This document shows positions 13,358-27,365 of a stretch of DNA of 64,000 nt, piece after piece; positions within the stretch are counted from its first letter, which is position 1; every line of letters starts with the position of its first letter. The notes under the pieces are model-generated. The model was given only the letters and a program-made list of their open reading frames with translations, had not been told where the DNA came from and searched no databases. The position numbers and the translations under genes were made by a program. The stretch is from Ficedula albicollis (taxonomy: Eukaryota > Chordata > Aves > Passeriformes > Muscicapidae): assembly GCF_000247815.1 (NCBI RefSeq), contig NC_021673.1, forward strand, positions 49,350,069 to 49,414,068, read 5' to 3'.

Positions 13358-14648
13358 TTCCAAGAACATGAAATAGCTTTGTAACCCTTGTATGGGGGTT
13401 TCACTATGTTTGAAAATTAATTTTCATTAAAGAAAAATAAGGTATGAATTTAAAGCATAACTGCAAATATTCTTACGTAAACCCAAGTGTAGATACTCTT
13501 ACTATGGAGTATGACTAAATCCACTTAAAGGTACATTAAGCATGGGAAACTAGCCCAAGAGGAACAATTACACACTGAATATGTGATTAGAATTACCTTT
13601 TATTTCTTATTCCCCATTTTTTAAATTCCTGGGTTTGTTCATTTCATGGTAATTTCCTCAAATGGACTACTTTTCTAAAAAGCCCAGGAATCACTGTACA
13701 GGAAAAACATCACTTTCTAATCAGTTTGCTTTGACTACAATTTAGCACTGCAATGCAGAAGTCAATTAATAGAGCTGTTTCATGGGATTTTTAAAAATTT
13801 ATTATGTCATCCTGTACATCCAAAGTAACTTGTTTTTTCAAATTAGCGTTTGGCTCCTTTAAGTATCTTTAGTCAAGAAGATGGGAAGTGGATGCTAAGA
13901 AGTGTTATAGTTTAGTTTGTGATATCAAGCTCTGTGGGGTTTTTTATCGTTCTCTTTTCACTAGATCTTTTCCCATTAATATATGGGTGGATATAGTCAG
14001 GATGTTGGATAACTACATTCATAGACCACTAGTGTAAACTCTTCAAAACATATAAGCAAGCCAGCTTCCAAAACTATTGGTTTCGTATCCTCAGCAATGG
14101 CTCTGGTATCTTTTTCAGTACAAGTCCCAAATTCAATAATTTGTGTTATTTAGTTGTAGTATCTCACATACTACTTCTGGAAATCAAAATATTAAACTGA
14201 GTAAACATGTAAACTGAAGTTTCTACTGGCAGGATTTGACTTCCAAAGTTAGAACAACCTTTAGTCACAGACACGTTCTTTACTACTGTATTCACTGATG
14301 TGATACATCTACACTGACCAATAAGGATCTTCTTAATAAGTATCTTAATAAGGATCAAGTGGGTAAAGCCTTGTTCTCATGACTAAACAAAAGTAAACAG
14401 TGTAAAAAATAAATTCAGGTCATCAGTCAGATCAGATCCTAAAACCAGGGTGCAATGCAACTGTAAGTCATTATTTCAGTACTGTCCTGAGGACAAACTT
14501 AATCCATAGAAGTAACAGTGTAATAGAATTTGGAAACAGAGCTGCTGAAAGATTGTAACTATTCTTCCTCAAAGAACTATTTTCACAGCAGTGAGGACAT
14601 AAATGCCAATCTAAAAGGACATGAGATACCTAATCTCAGCAGAGGTGA

Positions 14649-15470
14649 TCATAGAATCACAGAATTTTTAGGGTTGGAAGAGATTTCTGAAGATCATCTG
14701 GTCCAAGCCACCTGCCAAGGCAGGGTCACCTGGAGCAGGCTACTCAGGAACCCAGGTGGGTTTGGAATGTCTCCAGAGAGGGAGACTCCAAGAAATCCCT
14801 GGAAAGACTGTTCCAGTGCTCTGCTGCCCTCAATAGAAAGAAGTTTTTTCTCACGTTGAAGTGGAACTTCTTGTGTTTTAGCTTATAGCCACTGCTCCTC
14901 ATCCTGTTGCTGGGAACCACAGAATAGAGTCTGGCACCTGCCTTAGAGATACTTATCTGCATTAATGAGATCCCTTCTCAGTCTTCTCCACACTAAACAG
15001 GCCCAGCTCTCGCAGTTTCTCCTCTTAAGAGAGATACTCCAGACTCCTAATTATCTTTGTGGCCCTCCAGGGGGCCTGTCCCAGGAGCTACATGTCTTTC
15101 TGGTATTGAGGAGGCCAGAAATGGACATAGCACTCCAGATGTGGCTTCACTAGAGCAGAGTAGAGGGGAAGAATCACCTCCCTCGACCTGCTGCCTCAGT
15201 CTTCTCAGGATACTACTGGCCGTCCTGGCCCCAAGGGCACTGCCAGCTCATGGTCAAGGTGTCATGCTCCAGGACCCCCAGATCCTTCTCTGCAGAGCTT
15301 CTCTTTACTAGGTCAGTCCCCAACGTGTACTGGTGTTTGGGGTTATTCCTCCCCAGGTGCAGGACCATATACTTCATTTATTTGAACCTTATTATGTTTC
15401 TCTCTGCCCAATTGTCCAGCTTTTCACAGTCCTGCTGAACGGTAGCACAACCTCCAGGTCATGTTGCCAG
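14649..15470 (-). mobile_element. CR1 non-LTR retrotransposon, 5'-truncated, antisense
   Basis: The left end, TCATAGAATCACAGAATT followed by GGGTTGGAAGAGATTTCTG, is the reverse complement of the CR1 3' end. The element therefore runs on the minus strand, with its 3' end at the left. At 14744-14962 the minus strand encodes a CR1 ORF2 C-terminus (motifs RKNFFLLRAAEHWNSL and ESPSLETFQTHL). Further right, antisense segments such as GCAGAGTAGAGGGG and CCCTCGACCTGCTG match bird CR1 copies. The right (5') boundary is a judgement, because similarity fades near 15470. Truncation and many substitutions make it inactive. It lies in the same orientation as ELMO1. Confidence 0.88.
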
Positions 15471-16438
15471 GTTGATGCGGCCAAGAATTCCATAAGCCAC
15501 TTGAACAATTTTCCTCATAGTCTAAACTTCTCTATTATGAAATGAGTTACTTTGTATTAGGTTAAGAAAGTGAACTTAGCAGAAGGATTTAAATTTCCTG
15601 CCAAATTTCTTCTTACTGTATAATTTATTTATTAGCAAATGATTTAAAAATAAATGTTTCAGAACTTGGCTTACAGCAGATTTATGAAAGTATGATTTAA
15701 CACAGGTTTGGATGGGGAGCTAAATTTCCTGCACGATAAATCACACCAAGCTCTCAGAATGACAGACATATGCTTAATTGATTATTCTTTTGCTTCCTTG
15801 GGTTTTAGCTATGCTTGACATGTCAAATTTGCAAGCCAATCAAGATATTAGAACATCTCTTGAGATTCAAATTTACCAAAGCCTGTGCTTAACTCTGAGC
15901 AAACAGAAGTACTCTGTTCAAAATCATCGGGGAAATAGGCAATAGGATATGAGGCCATTTATTATTTTACAGTTTTCCTTTATGCAGATATTTGCAGCAA
16001 GTAGCATTACCTGGGACCAGCAAATAATAGGAATTCAAACTGGGGCAGTGACCTTACTTTTCATCTCAATAATATTGACCACTAGAATTGCCAACTATCA
16101 ACTACATAAGCCAATGAAATTCAAGATGGAATTGGGAAAGGTAGGGAAATTATTTTTTGCTGAAATTAAAAAAAGAAAACAAAACAAAGGCCTTACTTCA
16201 GAAGCAGTAAAAGGCCCTGCTGAAGTTACAGAAATGAAGCACTCATTCCACAAGCAAAGCAAAAAAAGGCTTCATCAGACAATTTTAACTGGCATCAAAG
16301 GGCAGAAAACAGAGAAGATTGAAGACTTGCTGATGAATATGCACAGTTGTATTTACATATAAAGATTAGCACAAGGCCTAAACTCAGTCATGCAAAGAAG
16401 AGGTAGTATACAAGGTGATGGTCTCATCAAGTTCTTAC

Positions 16439-16474
16439 CAGGGCTTCATTATCTTCTGCAATTTCTGATATCGT
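16439..16474 (-). CDS. ELMO1: ELMO1 micro-exon (sixth coding exon, 36 nt)
   Basis: A 36-nt micro-exon on the minus strand. The acceptor follows a TTTTAATTTTGCAG stretch and the donor is GTAAGA. Its first base completes the Glu codon left open by the 170-nt exon. It then reads RYQKLQKIMKP and leaves TG of a Cys codon that the next exon completes, so the junctions on both sides agree. This is about residues 138-150 of ELMO1. The length is a multiple of three, so inclusion or skipping would not shift the frame. ELMO2 has a different, shorter sequence at this place. The exon lies only 76 nt from a 1436-nt poly-C tract, which is poly-G on the sense strand, immediately upstream of the acceptor region. 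Confidence 0.95.
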
Positions 16475-16549
16475 CTGCAAAATTAAAACTTGCATGTGAG
16501 GGAAAACACTTTAAAACATCTGTACTTTATTTACTGCATACAACTCCCC

Positions 16550-17986
<1,437 letters not shown>

Positions 17987-18786
17987 AGTACTTGAGCCAT
18001 AAAATTCACGGACATACATACAATAAGAGGCAGTAAATTGCTAACAATTTGCTGTGAACAGAAGCAGTTCAGTAACTGGTAAAGAACACTCCAAATCAAT
18101 TTCAAATATTTGTTCAGAATACTTGTGTTAACTTCTGTTAGGGAAAAAAAGCATATCTGGACATTTTTAATTGGTAAAGCATTTGTGTAAAAAGCCTTTG
18201 ATACAAAATAATAAAGGTTTACACATTAAGCATCTTCTGTCCTTTTTCAATGACATTTAACCCGTTGCCTGGAGAACTCTTATCTACTTGTAGTCTCCAC
18301 TGCTAATACTGATGTCAGAGTCACCAACATTGTTGAAAGATGTGTAGCTAGGATGGTAAATAGTAAAAATTACTTACCAAAGATAGATATCCTTTTTAAA
18401 ACACCACTTAAACATATAAGAAATAATGGAGCTAGAAAGAAATTTTTCTTTAAAATTCTCTCTCATTTAACCCCTTCTGGTGCCTCCTAAATCTATTTCA
18501 CAGTTTTATTTCAGAGGCTTGGCTGCAGTTCCACACTGGGCCGACTAGTATTCATGAGGTCAACAAGGAGGTCCCTCTTTCCTTTCTGCACCTTCTCCCC
18601 AGGTCTCCTGCTTTGCAATTTCCCTCACAGCAAGCTGCACAGCAGTGTCATTCAGCTAAGAAGAGCTCTAGGACTCCAAGCTCTCCAATCACTGATTCAA
18701 TTCTCTAATTCTCTCCCAGAATGTGGCTACAGTTTTGGGGCTTTTCTCCCTTTTGGTAAAGCAGTAATTCCTCCCACCTTTTCAAG

Positions 18787-18902
18787 AAGAACCAGTCTCA
18801 AGGAGGACTGGCTTGTGTAACTGTCATCGGAGAAAACACAGCAAAGAACCAGTCTCAAGGAGGACTGGCTTGTGTGACTGTCAGCGGAGAAAACACAGCA
18901 AA
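18787..18902. repeat. Tandem duplication, 57-bp unit with small hairpin
   Basis: Copies at 18787-18843 and 18844-18902 share AAGAACCAGTCTCAAGGAGG and end GAGAAAACACAGCAA. Each copy contains the inverted repeat CCAGTC...GACTGG (6-bp arms, 8-nt loop). The copies differ by a few substitutions. Confidence 0.93.
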
Positions 18903-21811
18903 CATCAAAGGAACAGTGGTTTGAAGTCCTTCTCTGCCAGCTGTGAGCTGCAGTAGTCATGCCTAAAGATAGCGCTGGCACAGTTTACTATGTATCCAAG
19001 CACAGATTGGGCTACAGCCTTACTCAAATCAGAGAAGCGGTAAGATTTTCTCTTTGGATTTCATGGCCTTGGTTCTTTTATGCTACAACCTATATCTGTG
19101 TAGCCAGTAATAATGAAAAAACAAAAAACATCCTGATGTTCAGAAAGCCCTAAAAGCAGGGGAAAATACCCTCAACATGCTTTTATGAGCAGTAAAATTT
19201 AAAATATTTTCCATAGTAGGAGATCCAAGCTTCAGCAGAATGTCACTTCTGTGCTTCTGCAAACTAAGAGCTTCTATGCTGTGGCAGATTCTGCTAAACC
19301 ACCAAAAACAATCACCACAACGAATGGGTTTTGTCATCTCCCAAATGTGCATGGATCCTTGCAACTTTCTGCAGCATGTCAGCCAAATTTCACAGCATTC
19401 TTGCCAGGCCAATTTTTAAAACAGCCGCTTTCTTTCAGGAGCTGACTTCAGCTAAGTAGCAAACAAACTTGAAATTACAGAAGATAGAGAAACAAGTCTA
19501 GTGTTTTCAAACTGGTAGCACTTCAAAGGACAGGCTCTGTTTTGCCAGAGATTTTCCACAAAAAGCTGTAATCATGACATTTTCTCCATGACTGAGACAG
19601 GGATTACAGAACAAACATCTGAGTCCAAAAACAAAACATTTAGACAGCAACTCTCTTAGTATTTACAGAACTCTTATCAATCCTGAGTTAATAAGCAATC
19701 AGTTAACTTGAGGTCAAAAAAGTGTGCAAAGTAAAAGAAAATATAAATTTAGAATAATGTACAGAAATAATTGAATTATATAAGACTTTTCTGGTGAAGC
19801 AATACAAAGACAAAATTTTGACTCCAGAGGAAAGACAGCCACTGTATTAAATCAAACAATTTCCACTGATTTTTGTTGCTTTTGTGTGACTAGAGCAGCA
19901 ATCAATCTAGGATATCAAATGTTGCAGCAACACATGATTATAGATTGACTTCTACCATTGCAGATGTGGATGGAGGCTGTTCTCTAAAGCAACACATGCT
20001 ATTTTCATTCATCATTGAACCAAAACATAATAGAGAAGGAACTGGCATGAGCAGGAGTTCCTCTCATATTTACCCGCAGACCATACAAAAGTCACCAAGG
20101 AGAGGCCAAGATAATTCTTCCAGCAAGTCAGACTGGAAAGGAACTAAGTAGAGTCTGCCACTTCCATCAGCTTTCCTCTTTCTACATATCCATAACTGTT
20201 TTTTTCCCAGAGGGCTGACTCTGTGGTAGCAATCAAATAGCTGTGTAGAGCCCTTGTCGGTGAGTTACCAAGGTAGGGTCAAAAATTCAGAAAGCCTTAC
20301 TGATCTAGACACTGACACTGTATTTAGCTCAATACTTATATTTATCTTTTTTTTTTTTTTTTTTTCTTTTTTTGGCACTTGCATGGATAGGAACAGAACC
20401 AAGGCCAAAAAGCAAATGTTATAAAGGCAAATTAAATAGCAATTGTGAAAGGTTGAGATTCTAGAGTGGTGAAAGACAAAACCAGCAATTTTTACACAGG
20501 CGTGAATCTCAAAATAGATGCCAACATAAAGCAAAATAACATGAATGACAAGTTTCCAGGTTAGACATTTTTCTACCATAATATGTTTCCTGTCTGGCCT
20601 CAAAGGGACTTCTTGATTCACTTCCAAATGAATCCCAAGGAGCAGCAGTGAGTTCTCTTTGGACTTTCTCAAGCACACAGACTTACTACTTGCTCAAATA
20701 CTCCAGGTTACGCCTTGAACAGCTTCCAACAGAGACCAGCTTAGTAGCAACCTGACTGAATCAACTCTAACCTGTTCATGTGCCAAAACTGCTGCACAAA
20801 CACTAAAGATACCCCAAATCTAAACCCTAGCTGGAGTAACCCACAGTGAACAGGAAGGAGTTATCTGAACTGGGGGAAAAAAAGAAAATGTCCAATTTTG
20901 GAAGCCAGTGTGAAGCCACATTAGCTAATGATACCAAGACCTAAAGCACCAGCACAACAATTGTTTGGACCATTTTGAACAGGAGCAGAACTGTGTAAGA
21001 GTACCACTGAGGATATAAGCTTTTCAGAGTGCCACTGTTACCACAGGTGGAAGCTGTTCACAAAAACTTCCTCCTCTACAGAAACATTGATGGGATGGTG
21101 CATGAATGACCTGCCAACCACATTAAAGCACCATTTGGCTCTTGTTTTTCAGGCAAACACAAAGATAACTCACATTCTAGATCAGACAGTGTTTAGGAAT
21201 ATGATAAGAAAAATCCAAGAGTACAAATTTCTGGTTTCTTTCTGTAACAGGTGTGGCTATCATAAGCATATGAAATCTGGGAAACACATTGACCTGGAAT
21301 AATATACAAAATTACTATTACTATTAAGTTACACAGCAGCCCTCAGACTCCTCACAACCACCACAATATCCACAGCTATACACAGTCCAATAGACAAAAA
21401 CATCCCGGAAAGTTGCAGAAGTGGAGATTTTAAGCTCTTTCCCATATTTTTCTTGGTTTTTCAAATACTAGATTTTTGTGTGGAGTTAACAAAAAATAAA
21501 AAATTGATTTTATCCACCTTCGTACTCTGGAGAATATTTGGAAATATAAATCCACTGCTGGAGTTACTCTTTTTATAACATTTTACACAAGATATTGCCA
21601 AACAAAACCCAGTATAACTGTCCTCTCTCCTCATCCCTGTTCTGGTCAACAGGGTGTGGATATCACCATTTAAAAGGGGTCATTTAAATGCTAATATTCT
21701 CAAACACAGGAAAGGTAAAAAAACCAAGCCTGGAGAAAGAGCATTTAGAATGAGGAGATCAGCAACTCTATTCCTTTAAAAATCTTCAACAGTCCCACCT
21801 TCAGATGACCT

Positions 21812-21951
21812 TGAGATTGGCTCAGTTGGTTAAAGTATGGTGTTAATAACATCGAGTCTGTGGGTTCAATCCCTGTAGGGACCATTCACTCAGGAGTTGG
21901 ACTCGATGACCCTTCTGGGTCCCCTCCAAGTGAGATAATTCCATGATTTTA
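21812..21951 (+). mobile_element. tRNA-Ile-derived SINE with CR1-like tail (TguSINE1 type)
   Basis: The head resembles tRNA-Ile(AAT): A box TGGCTCAGTTGG at 21818-21829, GTGTTAATAAC at the anticodon arm, and B box GGTTCAATCCC near 21863. These are the internal RNA polymerase III promoter elements. The 3' part (GTTGGACTCGATGACCC...AATTCCATGATTTT) resembles the CR1 3' tail, which fits mobilisation by CR1 enzymes. Passerine genomes carry such a family (TguSINE1). The head is degenerate and followed directly by the tail, so this is not a functional tRNA gene. Confidence 0.82.
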
Positions 21952-24608
21952 TCTAAAGCCTACAGTGTGGGCTTTGCACATGTAAAAGATATAAGAAAAA
22001 TTGTACTTGTGCTGAGAGGGAAGGTGCAATCCAAGCCTGAAGACTGATGGAGAAACAAACCCAAAACAGAGCAAGTAGGAGAGAAGTAAACCAACAAAAA
22101 AAGCCACTCCAGGAAAAAATCCTACTCCACCTTCTTTCTTTATGAAAACTGCACAGAAATATGGAGCTGCAGCCCTTCCACATTCTCCTCCCATTACCAT
22201 CTCCACAGTGGTATAGTAGGATTACCTGATTTTATATACTCTTTTGGATTTCTGCCTCACAGACAATAGTCATCCTCTCCCAACATTACAGATGCACTAA
22301 GAAATGAAGAGTGCACAAAACCCATTGGATAAGAATTGATTTTGGCAGCAATGTCAAATTAAGTAATCTATGCATCCAGGTGAAGCTTCACAGGAATAGC
22401 TGAGCCTGTTTAAAGCCCTGTGCTGTCAAAAATACAAATTAATTTTCTCCCTCCATTAGCAAGCTGAGTTTTTGGCAGTTTAGCAAATTCAATTGCATCA
22501 CTAACGAGTTAAATAAGCATTTGAACTGAACAAGAGAGGGAGCAGGTACTACACAGCCAGTAGCCAGGAAGGGTGAAAAAAGACTACTTTATATAGGGGC
22601 TGAAACTTATTAGCTTAGTATTGTTTTTATCTTCTGAAAATTCATTTTCCATTTATCTAGTGAGTTGTGTTTATGCAACTGTTTTCTGGGGCAATGCTGT
22701 GAGCTCAGTCAGCAAACTAAACTAAACTGGGCTAAGGAATATTGTATGAAAAGTAGCCTCTACTGTCACTTTTCATAACCTACACCAGTCTTCCAGTCTG
22801 GCTTGGTAGAAACAGCACTGGTATAACTCTTCAGATGGAACAGGACAGGAACAAGTTACTGTGAGTATTTCAGCACTGCTGAAATACTCATCAGACTGGG
22901 ATGGAAAAACCACCAGCAGGTATATGATCAACTGTCCCAAAAAGTGTGCAGAAGTCAGAATAACTCCAAATCAATCTGTCTTCAGTTTTCCATTGGGCTG
23001 GTGTATAGTATTATCTTTGCAAGACAAGCCAAGAGCTAGAATTCCACTGAACAATGCAATTTGTCCTTAAAGTAAGCACAATTGATCTCTCAGAGACTTC
23101 TAGCTGTACAGCAGCCAACTCTGCAACTGCATGTGCTCAACAGAAGGCTCCTCTTAGTCAAGACAAAAAACCCATACAAATATACATTAATTTAGAAGTT
23201 TACATCTAGCTGCATTTATTATTTCCAATAGGAAGATGACAAAATTTAGCAACTAACACAATTAAAAGCAAGGTGGTTTTTTTTTTTTCCTCCAATCTGC
23301 ATAGTAAGCAATCACAACTCTCTTATAATTAAAACTATCTGCTACCAGGCTATCTGCCACCTTGTCTTAGCAGCATCAACTAGCATGTTCCTGTGCCATG
23401 GCTGTAAGATAATAAAGCTGCTCAGCACAGCCCCATCAATGAAGCAGATGTCTGGAGAACAATCTTCTCAACAACCGCAGAAACAATTCTGCTCTGGTTA
23501 CTGTCAAGACAGCTAGGCTTAGCATAGTCACTCTTCTTTTTTTCTTTTATTTTTTGGCAGAAATAGTGTGAATTCAGCCAAATGGCAAGTCATAGAGGTC
23601 AGGATAATGCCAATTTTAAAAATGCTGAAAATTCTGCATGACCTTCCTCCTTTCCCTCCCAGTCATGAGATCACCCTTATTCATATTACTAGTAATAACA
23701 AAAATAAATATAAATAATATATTAATAAATAATATATTCCTTTTATCAACTCTTTGGTCTCTCAATATTTACAGTGTTTGAATTACGTTTTCCTTTCCTT
23801 GCTTAATAAGGAATTATGAGGAATTTTTTTCCTTCTAAGGATGGCTGAGAGTCTGTTCCAGTCACACAACTATTCTGAAAAATCAAGAAAAAAACCCACA
23901 ACTTTAACAGTCTTCTGCTACATCAGAAAGACTGTCTGTACAGACGTGATTTTCTGAAACACGAGTTCTAGGCTCGACTATGGAATACAGCTCTGAACGA
24001 AAGAACTATGTTATCACAATTGGAGTAGCAAGAAGACACGATTCCTTCTTCCACCTCGGAAAATAGAGAATAAAGCTTGAATTAACAAAATTCATCGATT
24101 TCTAGCACAGCTGCAGTACCATGAACAGAAGTGCCACTCAGCCTGGGCTTACAGATGTAGGGGTCTTCCCAGCTGCATCAACCCACGGGCAGCTGGCACA
24201 GGACACAGAGGGGATCCCTGCAGAACAACAGCGGCCACCCCACAGGGTATGTCCCATCCCTGCTTTCCCAGAGTCTCAGTGCCAGTTCCCAGGGTGCAAT
24301 ACATGAGCAGAGACAGCCACCACCCTCACACTGTTTCACAGCACTACTGCTCTCAGGTTGTGGCTCAGGGACACACCTAGGCCACTGTAATGGTCTGTTG
24401 CCACCAAAAAAAGGGCCTTTTCTGCATCCACTCATGACCAGTTCCTCTCTGGTTTCTTTAAGTCCCTAACTGAGCAGACAACCAATTTTAGAGAGTTAAT
24501 TTTCCAACAGAATCATGTACTTTCCAGTAAATTAACAGGCTGGATTGGCTTTGTGAAACACACAGACACTGGAATCAACTCCTGGAAAAAAAGCAGGACT
24601 GGGCCGAA

Positions 24609-25340
24609 TGTCTTAGGTTGCAATACAGGATATGACCAAAAGTACATATTCTATCATCATCTGGTGAGACCAAGTGGAGCAGTGATCCTTATCTCAGGGA
24701 GAGATACCCTCTGTTAATGGACCATGTGTTAAAAACCAGGTGAGGCAGTGTTCTTTATCTTTTCCACACCCTATCTTTCCTCCAGGAAGATATCTTCTGT
24801 TTGATGTGTTAATGGGCCATTGAGTCCCACTGCATGACTGATAAAATTACATCATGCTGTTGGGAGATGCTCCACCCAGGGGGAGGAGCCAAGCGTTTCC
24901 TACCTAGATAAAAACTGAGATTTGGAACACCAAGGCAGCCGTTTTCCACTGGATTCCAGAGGAAAACTGGACCTTTCCACATCATCAGGACCTTTGGAGT
25001 AAAATTCACCCTTCTACAGGACCACTCCTTCAAAAGCACTACATCTGTCACTCCAGGAGGACTGCAGCCACCATTTAAACGGACTGTTACGAACACGCTG
25101 ACTGATAGGGTGTCCGGTTGTATTCTGACTCTGTCAGTGTTTTGGGTTTGTTTTTTGTAGTAGTGTTTTTCTATTTTAATTTTTCCTAGTAAAGAACTGT
25201 TATTCCTATTCCCATATTTTTTGCCTGAGAGCCCCTTAATTTCAAAATTATAATAATTTGGAGGGAGGGTATTTACATTTTCCATTTCAAAGAGAGGCTC
25301 CTGCTGTTCTTAGCAGACACCTGTCTTTCAAACCAAGACA
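24609..25340 (+). mobile_element. Solo LTR of an endogenous retrovirus (732 bp)
   Basis: The termini TGTCTT and AAGACA form a perfect 6-bp inverted repeat. The flanks are GCCGAA (24603-24608) and GCTGAA (25341-25346), a 6-bp target duplication with one C-to-T change that turns a CpG into TpG. A TATA-like TAGATAAAAA lies near 24906 and an AGTAAAG polyadenylation-like signal near 25189, followed by a U5-like GCCTGAGAGCCCC stretch. It resembles abundant passerine LTRs of the TguLTR5 kind, assigned from memory. The 158-codon antisense ORF inside it is incidental. From 24874 onward it is included in a tandem duplication. Confidence 0.85.
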
Positions 25341-27365
25341 GCTGAAGAACAGGAGTTCACACAGAAGAAATGGGAGAAGAAGGCAGGGAGCTGGACTATC
25401 TCTCAGCACACCAAGACATTAGGTTTGTCTCAGCTATACAGGTCACTCATAGCCCCATTCAAACAAGGCTGGCTCTACAGGAGTGGCTAAGATAACTCCA
25501 CAGTGAAGATATAGCTTAAATGCATCTTTATAAAATAAGTTGTCTTCTAAAACTGGTCTATGAAAGAAGTTTCTGCTCCACCCAGAAATTTCTGGCTCCT
25601 CATTCCTCCTCTAATATCTGCCCTCTGCCCTTCATTAGGCTAGTGTAATTGTTTGCGTAGAGTCACCTATGGACACTGAGAGAGTAGTGTAGGTTCACAC
25701 TACACTACTGTGTAGGACACAGTACTTTATGTTCTGAAGCATTTTGGTGACCTTGTCAGCTGCACAGTCTACACAGCCACCTTGCTGAGGGTGCTGAGCC
25801 CAGGTTGGAAGCAATGGCAGGGAGGCCTTCAATTTGATTTATCTGTTCAGTGAGTATCTAATGTGGGACCTCTTATTAACAGCAGTGCAGAGAGTGCAAG
25901 CAAAAACAAGAACAGACCATAAGAGGACAACTAACTGATTCTAGCTGCCTTTCTTTGACAGCCTGGGGCACTGAATGAAAAAAAATAAAATTTTCTTTTC
26001 TTTCTTCTGAGGAAGTAGTTTGTCTGTTTGCTTAGCGTGCTGACACAGCAGCGAGTGATAGACCCTGATGTAAAGGAACAGATTAAGTATGGGGCACTGA
26101 ATGAAAAAAAATAAAATTTTCTTTTCTTTCTTCTGAGGAAGTAGTTTGTTTGTACCCAGGGGGAGGAGCCAAGCGTTTCCTACCTAGATAAAAACTGAGA
26201 TTTGGAACACCAAGGCAGCCGTTTTCCACTGGATTCCAGAGGAAAACTGGACCTTTCCACATCATCAGGACCTTTGGAGTAAAATTCACCCTTCTACAGG
26301 ACCACTCCTTCAAAAGCACTACATCTGTCACTCCAGGAGGACTGCAGCCACCATTTAAACGGACTGTTACGAACACGCTGACTGATAGGGTGTCCGGTTG
26401 TATTCTGACTCTGTCAGTGTTTTGGGTTTGTTTTTTGTAGTAGTGTTTTTCTATTTTAATTTTTCCTAGTAAAGAACTGTTATTCCTATTCCCATATTTT
26501 TTGCCTGAGAGCCCCTTAATTTCAAAATTATAATAATTTGGAGGGAGGGTATTTACATTTTCCATTTCAAAGAGAGGCTCCTGCTGTTCTTAGCAGACAC
26601 CTGTCTTTCAAACCAAGACAGCTGAAGAACAGGAGTTCACACAGAAGAAATGGGAGAAGAAGGCAGGGAGCTGGACTATCTCTCAGCACACCAAGACATT
26701 AGGTTTGTCTCAGCTATACAGGTCACTCATAGCCCCATTCAAACAAGGCTGGCTCTACAGGAGTGGCTAAGATAACTCCACAGTGAAGATATAGCTTAAA
26801 TGCATCTTTATAAAATAAGTTGTCTTCTAAAACTGGTCTATGAAAGAAGTTTCTGCTCCACCCAGAAATTTCTGGCTCCTCATTCCTCCTCTAATATCTG
26901 CCCTCTGCCCTTCATTAGGCTAGTGTAATTGTTTGCGTAGAGTCACCTATGGACACTGAGAGAGTAGTGTAGGTTCACACTACACTACTGTGTAGGACAC
27001 AGTACTTTATGTTCTGAAGCATTTTGGTGACCTTGTCAGCTGCACAGTCTACACAGCCACCTTGCTGAGGGTGCTGAGCCCAGGTTGGAAGCAATGGCAG
27101 GGAGGCCTTCAATTTGATTTATCTGTTCAGTGAGTATCTAATGTGGGACCTCTTATTAACAGCAGTGCAGAGAGTGCAAGCAAAAACAAGAACAGACCAT
27201 AAGAGGACAACTAACTGATTCTAGCTGCCTTTCTTTGACAGCCTGGGGCACTGAATGAAAAAAAATAAAATTTTCTTTTCTTTCTTCTGAGGAAGTAGTT
27301 TGTTTGTTTAGCGTGCTGACACAGCAGCGAGTGATAGACCCTGATGTAAAGGAACAGATTAAGTA
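24874..27365. repeat. 1280-bp tandem duplication with breakpoint inside an LTR
   Basis: The sequence from 24874 (ACCCAGGGGGAGGAGCC) repeats from 26154 at a constant offset of 1280 bp, to about 27365. It looks almost identical, and the only difference I found is a 4-bp indel in the GTTTGT-rich stretch near 26025/27301. The junction also holds a partial third copy: TGGGGCACTGAATG... occurs at 25964, 26090 and 27244. So unit 1 ends with a 126-bp segment plus a 64-bp truncated repeat of it. This is either a very recent duplication or a false duplication made by joining two haplotypes. Confidence 0.95.
26154..26620 (+). mobile_element. Truncated LTR copy created by the tandem duplication
   Basis: This is the second copy of the 3' 467 bp of the LTR at 24609-25340. 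It lacks the first 265 bp, including the TG terminus. It is followed by the same host sequence (GCTGAAGAAC) as the first copy, so it arose by duplication of the locus and not by a new insertion. Confidence 0.9.

Noticed and set aside
15949..16362. 137-codon plus-strand ORF near the micro-exon
   Set aside because: No recognised family, Lys-rich low-complexity C-terminal half, and no splice or promoter context. Chance is likely in AT-rich intron.
20265..20678. 137-codon minus-strand ORF
   Set aside because: It includes translated poly-T/poly-A sequence (a run of Lys) and shows no family resemblance.
21812..21885. Possible tRNA-Ile gene
   Set aside because: The stems are degenerate and the head runs straight into a CR1-like tail, so it is a SINE head.
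24809..25285. 158-codon minus-strand ORF, and its 160-codon copy at 26083-26565
   Set aside because: It lies antisense within an LTR and its duplicate. The two copies match only because the DNA was duplicated, and no retroviral or host protein is resembled.
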